This document shows, in pieces, positions 56,900-64,000 of a stretch of DNA of 64,000 bases (positions are counted from its first letter, which is position 1; each line of letters starts with the position of its first letter). The stretch lies in the NCBI GenBank assembly GCA_902729315.2, contig LR746276.1, positions 5,458,669 through 5,522,668 on the forward strand, written 5' to 3'. The translations under genes were made by a program, and so were the position numbers. The stretch comes from Spirodela intermedia (Eukaryota > Streptophyta > Magnoliopsida > Alismatales > Araceae). The notes under the pieces were generated by a model. The model ran no database searches. It was not told the DNA's origin and worked only from the letters and a program-made list of their open reading frames with translations.

Positions 56900-56955
<56 letters not shown>
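56900..56955. repeat. (GA)n microsatellite in the mTERF 5' flank
   Basis: Pure GA array about 190 bp upstream of the start codon (CT on the transcribed-gene strand), in the likely leader or core promoter. Confidence 0.95.
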
Positions 56956-56956
<1 letters not shown>

Positions 56957-57676
56957 CTGGGTTGTAGGGTTTTCGCAGTGACCTTCCTGTAGAAGGAAGG
57001 CAATTTTTTCTCGCTCACTGGAACTGCGACCGCACGTGCGAAAACCGTCGAAACTGGTTCGTATAGCTGCACTGGTTACTTGCACAAAAGCCATTGAAAG
57101 GGTAAAAATATGCACCAATGTTCCCCATCCTACTACTTTAATAAGTGTAAGTATGATATACATACTTGATTGGATGTGCCATAAATATCCACATTCTCGT
57201 ATATTCTAGAAACACCGTTAAATGCTTATATATAATTTAATTAAAAAACCATATAAATGCATAACTATAAATATATATTATATTAGTTATTAAAAAATGA
57301 CTTTTTTTAATGGGCAATAGCCTCCACCACCCTCTCCTCTTGACAATTTTGGTTTTTTTTTCTATTTTTTATTTATGCGGGGTCTAAAAATGCGCTTCCA
57401 GGCTGATAAAACAACTTGGACGTGCTTTGACTATGTATGATCTCAAAGTCAACGCAGCCCCTCATATTCACGAGGAAATATACAAGGAAAAGCTTGAATT
57501 CCGTTGACTTTGGACAAAATAACTCAAAACAATTAAGGCTTCATTACCAAAAATATTTTTGATCTCCAAACCTGAGATGCAGTTGACCCACGGGTAATTT
57601 GTCAACCAATTTCATGTTCCTCGCTGTAGACCAGCAACTGTAGAGCTTGGGATGCTGAAAAAATGGCTGCCGAAGA
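56956..57676. other. Intergenic DNA between mTERF and MYB-CC genes
   Basis: Nothing coding; AT-rich. Contains the 3' flank of the MYB-CC gene and several GTTGAC/GTCAAC words (57451, 57503, 57583, 57602). Confidence 0.35.
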
Positions 57677-58104
57677 TCACCTGCGCCGTTGACCACCCGA
57701 CAAGTTCTTGACCGCGTCCTGCTGCCGTTCCAGCATCCTCTGGAGGCACCTGCCATGTTCTTCGAGCTGTGTCTGCAGGTTCCATTGAGCCTGGCCGAAG
57801 GACCCACCGTATGCAGTCAATGAACCATCGGACTCAAAGTCAACTTAATATCTTGAATGGATAATGTGGTGGATGCTCGGTACCTTGAGTTGCTCCTGAA
57901 GGTGCCTCTGGAGTTGTAGCTGAAGCTGTAGGGCTTCAAAGACCTGCAATTCTCTAGAAGAAAGAGGCGTGAATTGTTGGAGATCTGATGGGGGTGGGGG
58001 ATTGAAGGAGGTGAAGACTCACGCCTTGGCGTTGCGCTGTTGCACGCCATTTGAACGGACCCTCTTGCCTGCAACTGTGAGAAAAAAATAAAATTTAAAC
58101 TAAA

Positions 58105-58147
<43 letters not shown>

Positions 58148-59197
58148 AGCCAAGCTCAGTCCTTTTGGTTGCCACATTGCAGTCGCTATGGCTCTCTCTC
58201 TCTCTAAGATTGGAGGGGAACTAAGTAATCTCCACATAATTATAAAAACTATGATGAAGAGACTTCTCAGAGCGCGGTTCATCAAGAAACTCACCTCGCG
58301 GAGGCTCCGATATGCACTTCGAGTTCCGATACTTCTGCAAAAAGGGTTTGGATTCAAGCGTCACGTTCTCGGCTTCTGCCATCGAGATCATTGGAAACCA
58401 CGGAGAGAAGGTTTCTGTGCCGGAAGAGACGCTGACCTGCAAATGACTCTTCACGTGATAGACCGTCAATCCGTCCGACTCCATCAGCTCCAAAATCTTC
58501 TTGGGAGTCGCCCCTGTGATCAATCATTTGCCGGGTCATTAGGTCAACCCAAGGCGAGGGCGATTGATGATCGATGAAATGGGTCCGAGATATCAATCAC
58601 AGTTCCTCGAAAATTCGCTGAAAGAAGGAGAATTCATCTGGAATGATGATTTTATACGAGTAAATCACTATATGTAACTTACTGTCTGCGCCTCCGAGCT
58701 GATTAACGGACCTGACGAAGCATTCATGGAGGCCCTTCGTCCATCTGACCCTCGCTTGAATTGGGGTCGTCAATCCGGAGGAACCTGAGACAGGGCTGCC
58801 GGAGGATTCTGACGGCGGCGGGGGAAGCCTGTGTTCACGGGTGGGAGAAGACGGGGGGGAGAAGCCCACCTTGGAGGAGACAAACCTCTGATCAGGCCTC
58901 ACCGGGCAATACGCCGTTTTCTGGGAGAAGAGAGGCGCATACCTGCTTTGTCTCCACGGTGGAGGATGGAATCTCAGAGGAACACCATGATTGGGGGAAG
59001 AACAGAGTGTCAGAGTCCAGTTGAATCAAGCTACTCTCAGTCGTGTGGAAGAAAGGAGTTAAACCCATGGATCGGCAATCGAGGCTCCCAGGATCCCCAT
59101 CTCCTGATTCCGAGGAGAATCCCACGCTCCACTGCTGGCTGACGGATCCCAAGTAGGGTTCATCCAACGCCCCATGATCGCCCAAATAATCCTCCAT
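57677..59197 (-). CDS. MYB-CC (GARP/G2-like, PHR/PHL-type) transcription factor, 7 exons
   Basis: Nuclear regulator of the PHR1/PHL class. Members bind P1BS-type sites and several act in phosphate-starvation signalling. Exons: 59197-58943, 58920-58683, 58513-58437, 58334-58295, 58074-58023, 57953-57884 and 57790-57677. Phases are continuous and give 281 aa. The single MYB-like domain is ARVRWTKGLHECFVRSVNQL, GGAD, ATPKKILELMESDGLTVYHV then KSHLQKYR. A basic linker (AGKRVRSNGVQQR) follows, then the MYB-CC coiled coil AELQVFEALQLQLQLQRHLQ with the LHEQLE-equivalent HLQEQLK, and TQLEEHGRCLQRMLERQ. The protein is shorter than PHR1 and ends GGQRRR soon after the coiled coil. Cys in LHECF replaces the more usual Arg. 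The exon 6 acceptor was chosen (57953) because only it keeps the coiled coil in frame. Confidence 0.9.
58108..58146. repeat. (CT)n microsatellite in MYB-CC intron 4
   Basis: Pure CT on plus, so GA on the transcribed-gene strand, located shortly before the exon 5 acceptor. Confidence 0.95.
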
Positions 59198-60584
59198 CTT
59201 CCGACCATCCGCCGGAGAAATCCCAACTCAGAGAGCCCCCAAAACCTACGGAACAGCCGGGGAAGCTCCGATGGAGCCCAAAAGGGCATCAAACCACACA
59301 GGGTACGAAGAGAGGGAAGCAGGAATTTCACAGATTTCCCTCACATATCATCTCTTTCCCCTGGATCTCCCCACTGGATCATCGGAAGATCTCCACATCC
59401 TGACGACACTGTGTGGCTTCCTTGCGGCAAGAACGGGCTGGAGATGGGGGATGACTACACCCAGCTTCCATAGATGGAGGTTTCCCCGGAGAATCGCTTA
59501 CTTTCTGGCTCTGGAGAGGAAGATACCTGATTTGAAGACGGATTGTGACGGTCGGAGGATAGAATGATGCCATTCGTTCGCATAAAATTGGGATTCAGCG
59601 GCGGAGGAGGGGCGGCGGCAGCGGAGACGACATATGCGGCGGCACGGGTGAGCGAAAGCTCGTCATTATGTTGACATATGACGAGGGCAGGCGGGAGTTT
59701 AAAGAACTGACTTTGTTTCAAATATAGACCCTTAAATATATTCAAATAACATTACGTACCAATGTTTATAATATATAATTTATACCATTTATAAGGGTAA
59801 ATTGTTAAGAAGATTTAGCTGTTGAAATGGACATTTAGAGGAGAATTGTCTTTATCGTGCCCACGTCTCTCTCTCTCTCTTTACATGCACATATACACGA
59901 TTTAGAAAATAAGTGGACACATAAGTAATGTACTTATTTTTTGTAATTTGTCTATCATAGAAGGGAGTATATGGACGATGTAAATAGTCAGGAGGGACAA
60001 GCAGAAATAAGGGAAGACATTACATTAAATAATTATCAGACTGTGGTATGGGGTAATAGTGGGCCCAGTAAATAAAGGAAAAATGCCCAAAAAGGGTTTC
60101 CATCTGGGCCAAGTGGAGCTCGAAATAGGTTCCGGGCCCCCGCCAGGTCATTTTGGGCCCAATTTTGGGCCATCCGGCCCACTAATACTACTACTTTTTG
60201 GGTTGACGGGGTTGGCCTGGGGAGAGCTAGCTGCACGCGGGAAGCTATTTGTAGCACGTGCGAAGGTGAGCCAGCTGGCTCCGACCGGTGCGTCGTGAGC
60301 GGGCGCCAGGCAACCGACTTAGCCCGATTTAAACTGTGTACCTCAGATCCACTTTAAGTACCTCGCGGGTGATGCGTCGGGCTTCTTCTTCTCTCATTCC
60401 CCAAAACCTTAGGGTTTTGGTCCTCTCTCCCATTCCCCCCTTCTCCACTGCTCGCTCGTCCGTCACTGCAGGTTATATATCCGCGAGTGATCCGCGCGTT
60501 CTGTGGCTTTTGCTCGCGTGCGCTCTTCGTGTTTGTACACTCATACCTCTGTTTCCCACAACGGTTCCGGAACAGCTATCCTTC
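59198..60584. promoter_or_regulatory. Shared upstream region of divergent MYB-CC and CCCH/KH genes
   Basis: 1.39 kb between two divergent start codons. The MYB-CC side (59198-59560) is GC-rich leader. The middle is AT-rich. The right part has TGGGCC/GGCCCA words at 60059, 60115, 60155, 60168 and 60176 and a telo-box-like CCTTAGGGTTTTGG at 60407-60420 before the CCCH gene. Confidence 0.5.
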
Positions 60585-63500
60585 ATGGATTCTCGTGGCG
60601 CTGCTAGAAAGAGAGGGAGGGTGGCCGATGCAGCCCTTAACGGTGGTTCTGGAGCTGTTGGATTGAAGAAAGTGAAAGGTATGCTTCTGTGATTTTGTGT
60701 CTTCAAACTTTTATCTTGGGCATCGAGCGTTTGTGCGGTGTCCTGCTTGATCTTTCAATGCATGGAATATCGGTAATGTCTCCCAGCGCGTGTGGGTATT
60801 TTTTCCTCTCGGTATTCTATGGTCCGTGTGAGGCTGAGCTAATGCATGATATTTTCGTTACCTCGGGATCCTCTCGAAGGCTGCCCACTTTGTTTTCGGG
60901 CTATGGTAGGAATCTGGAGGGGAATGTGGCTGTATGCCCTAAGTGAGAATCCTATTAAAATCGGGAAAAATGAGCTTTGATTCATGATAAGCCCACGGCT
61001 CGCTTAGATAGCGGTAAATAGTGCATAGTCGTATTCAATAATGTACCCTACCGTCAGTCGCGAAAAGTATCTGTATAGTCTTCGCACGGAGAATTTACGT
61101 TCATTTACTGTGGGCTGGTTAACGAGTAATGTGGCGTTGCGGAATAGCGTGATTCCCGTCGGGAATCACCAAAAATTGAGGACATTAAATATTATCTCAA
61201 CATTTTTATTCAATAGATTATATCTGTTTCCTCTATCCGTCTCGAATTTTTACAGTTCCATTCCATCGTGCACGAGACTTGGACCATCCGACGCTTTAAT
61301 TGGCAATGAGTGGATTTTCGTATATTTTACTCACGTATTAAGTTCTTGGGCACGTAAACAATTAGACTGTTGCCTTTAGTTTTATGGGTGGGGTTTATGA
61401 CCTGTCTAAGTCCAGCCTTGTTTTTTTGTAGAAAAGTAATTTTTTATACTGCGAAGCAGTAATTTCCATTCTTGCGGCATCTCCCCAATTAGTGCCTAAG
61501 ATGCCTGTTGACTTATACAACCTTTGCTTTTTTATGATCACATCCGCATGTGTGTGGCTTCGTCTTTTTATGCATAATTGTATGCTGGATTAGCTCAAGA
61601 AGCGACTAGGTCTTAGCTTGCTGGAACTCAGAAAACTATATCAAGTTGAAACTAAGAACGGAAAGGGCTTTTCGTGGCCTTAAAAATGGCTTAGGTGGAA
61701 GTAGATGAAGAAAGCTAGTGTCCTTTTAAAAATGTAATTAAATAATTTTCTAAAATTTATTGGATCACGTTAAACTTTAGGTAAATCCACTGTGCTAGTA
61801 TAACTATTTTTCATGGTATTCTATTCAAGAAATTAGTGAATAATCTGCGGTTTTTTTGTAGATGAAAAATCTGGTTAACGTGATTCGTATCCTAATTCAA
61901 AAATCGACCAAAGTTTTCTTCTTTATGTCCTTGGATTCCTAGTGTAGATCCCTGTGTTACATTTCGACTGGAAAGTCATTGGTTTCCTCCCTTCAATGGC
62001 ATTGTGGCCTTTAAAGTTTATCTATTCGTCTTGTTTAATTTTTCAAATTAGTTTGATGAGAATTGTATTTATTGTCAGCAAGTAACACTAATTGCATATA
62101 AGAATTTATTTTCATTCAAGAGAAGTAAAATTTTCCTGTAAGTATCAAGATTAATAAATTGTTGAAATTTACCTGAGAAGAAATAATTAATGTTATGCAA
62201 CAGACACGGAGTCTTTTCAACCTGGTATAGGAAGCAAATCGAAGCCATGCACCAAGTTTTTCAGGTTCTAATCTTAACTTATTTAATGAATTCAACAGAG
62301 CCTCAATGTAACTTTACTTTTCTGTACCGAAATAGGAAAAATGTTATTAGATATTTTTCAATCAATTTAATATTTACAGAGCTAATGGATTCAACGTCAA
62401 AGTTGTGATACAGGTACTTTTGCACTAATGAATGTAAACAAGATTAGATTGAGTTAGTGGTTGACTGAGGAGTGGACTCTTTGGATATTAAAGCTTTCCG
62501 AGCAAATATCTAACTGAAAAGACTGTAACACTGGGTTTGACAATTCTTGCAATAACCTTATTTGCATTTGGGTTATTCATATATTTTATATCCCTTTATG
62601 AATTTTAGTCTCTGATATCCACATTCTCTTTTCTGATCAATCCGTTTTAACTTTTACTGGTGAGTGGCAGCTGATGATGTCTTTTACCAGCCACCATGAT
62701 GCATTTCTAAACAGCTTATTTGATCATTTTTCAAGCATACATGAAGTGAATTTTTTTTGTCGTTCTGTTGACATGTTCTTCTCTATGAATTTTCTTGTGG
62801 CTCTTTGTGTTTATATCACTACTCATTTATTTTATTTTTATCCTTTTGTATTTTCTGTCTCAGTTGTTGTCAGTAATTATAAATTATTTTTGATCTGATA
62901 ATTTACCTTTTCTTGTTCACAGACTTTTTGTTCTCGTACGTTTGTCTTTTTTCTTGTTATTATTGTGTCAAGGTTCAGAAACATGAAACATTAGTGCTAG
63001 ATTCCTTACACCTACGTGGATTATTCCTTCACTTCAGGGAGCTAGATTCTCTATGTTGAATACGGTGTTAATTAATGCGTGGTCAATGTTTAATATTCAT
63101 TCATGGTTTCGTCGTTTCTTCAGAATACCAGAGCTCACGGCATGGAGAATAATCCTTTTGTCCTAATGTCGATAGCTTAACGTCTTACAAAGACAGATCT
63201 GAAATGTTCTTCGTGTTTTTGGCGTTTCTTATTTTGTGATATCTCATTCAGTTTTTATATTATGAGTATTTCTTGGGATTCTTGGTGGTTGACTTCGTTT
63301 GTTTTCTATCATATAATTACCACGGAGAATCCCTTGTCTCGATCATATTCTCAGCATTAAATCCAGTAAAAATGGAAATATCAAGAATGATCTGTCAACC
63401 GCAGTGTTGATCTGCCCAATAAAAGCATTATTCCATTTACAAACATAGATTTTCTTATGTTTAGTTTTATGATCCTGGGGGACAACAACAACAACGACGG

Positions 63501-64000
63501 CCCCGTACATTTACCTATTATTTTCTTCTTGATTTGATCCTCAGATTCATCGTATTATTCCATTTCTCTGCATTATTTCTCATGTTGTTCTTGCGGGGTT
63601 GACTGCAGCACCTCCGGCTGCCCCTTTGGGGAGGGTTGTCACTTCCTCCACTATGTCCCTGGGGGCATCAACGCCGTGAGCCATATGAGCAACCTGGGCA
63701 ACCCCACTGTAAGGAGCCCCATGGCAGCACTGTCGCACAGCGACGGCCCGCTACCGCCACCTGCCGTGAAGACCCGGATGTGCAACAAGTACGGCACCAC
63801 TGAAGGCTGCAAATTTGGCGACAAGTGCCACTTTGCCCATGGTGAGAGGGAGCTCGGCATGCCCATTTTGCCCACGCACGGCCTGGCGGGCAGCCGGTCG
63901 GGTGGTGGCGGGTGGCCCGACCCAACGCCTCCGACTGGGCATGGTGTAGCGGCAAGCTTCGGGGCCTCCGCCACCGCCAAGATCAGCGTGGACGCCTCCC
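60585..64000 (+). CDS. CCCH zinc-finger / KH domain protein (KHZ-like), 5' part
   Basis: RNA-binding protein resembling Arabidopsis KHZ1/KHZ2 and rice C3H proteins; family members affect flowering and senescence. Exons: 60585-60678, 62204-62264 and 63609 to beyond the window edge, with GT-AG junctions in phase. Exon 1 gives MDSRGAARKRGRVADAAL.., a basic start. Exon 2 gives TESFQPGIGSKSKPCTKFF. Exon 3 begins TSGCPFGEGCHFLHYVPGG and so completes the first finger, C-x8-C-x5-C-x3-H, across the intron. A second finger follows (MCNKYGTTEGCKFGDKCHF then AH; same spacing). The KH domain begins at the window end (ASATAKISVDAS). Introns are long (1.5 and 1.3 kb), AT-rich and show nothing else. Confidence 0.9.

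Noticed and set aside
60336-60692. 118-codon frame beginning upstream of the CCCH gene start
   Set aside because: It runs through leader sequence in another frame; the conserved product starts at the ATG at 60585.
1-64000. CRISPR arrays, bacterial operons, phage or organelle insertions
   Set aside because: No regularly spaced identical repeats, Shine-Dalgarno-led gene runs or organelle gene sequences were seen; the gene content is nuclear plant.

Overview
This window is nuclear DNA of a flowering plant. It holds spliced eukaryotic genes with GT-AG introns, plant-specific families (TGA bZIP, CLE peptide, EIN3-like, MYB-CC, mTERF) and plant LTR retrotransposons. Many exons are very GC-rich while introns and intergenic DNA are AT-rich, with unusually many GA/CT microsatellites. 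This would fit a monocot, but nothing here proves it. There are no bacterial operons, CRISPR arrays or phage genes.

Left arm (1-21.6 kb): the 5' part of a JAC1/auxilin-like gene on - (its J domain lies outside the window); a complete eL6 gene (RPL6, -) whose large intron carries two good copies and one decayed copy of a U15-type C/D snoRNA; a complete 11-exon TGA9/TGA10-type bZIP gene (+) with two apparent GC-AG introns; a three-exon CLE peptide gene (-) with a 23-nt middle exon and a CLV3/CLE40-like motif; an intronless EIN3-like (EIL3-type) gene (-); and a frameshifted C-terminal remnant of an MCTP gene (-).

Middle (21.6-45.2 kb): an AT-rich, gene-free retrotransposon island with readable nesting. 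An old Ty3/gypsy element on - (gag, protease, RT, RNase H and integrase remnants, about 42.4 down to 28.3 kb) was invaded by a complete 7.5-kb gag-only element (28442-35961, TSD GTAAC, tRNA-Asp primer site) and by a solo LTR (37279-38698, TSD ATTAA). A second, more decayed solo LTR of the same family lies at 25914-27637, next to another decayed gypsy integrase. Related direct repeats lie at both edges of the island (21.6 and 44.15 kb).

Right arm (45.7-64 kb): four - strand genes in tandem, namely a complete 19-exon DNA topoisomerase VI subunit B (TOP6B), a Clot-type thioredoxin-like protein, an intronless mTERF gene and a seven-exon MYB-CC/GARP gene. The 5' part of a CCCH zinc-finger/KH gene (+) runs off the right edge and is divergent from the MYB-CC gene.

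The genes belong to unrelated pathways: translation, transcription, ethylene or sulphur signalling, peptide signalling, endoreduplication, redox, organelle gene expression and RNA binding. Exon junctions were worked out by hand from splice signals, reading phase and family conservation, so they are predictions. Positions inside the decayed transposon copies are approximate.
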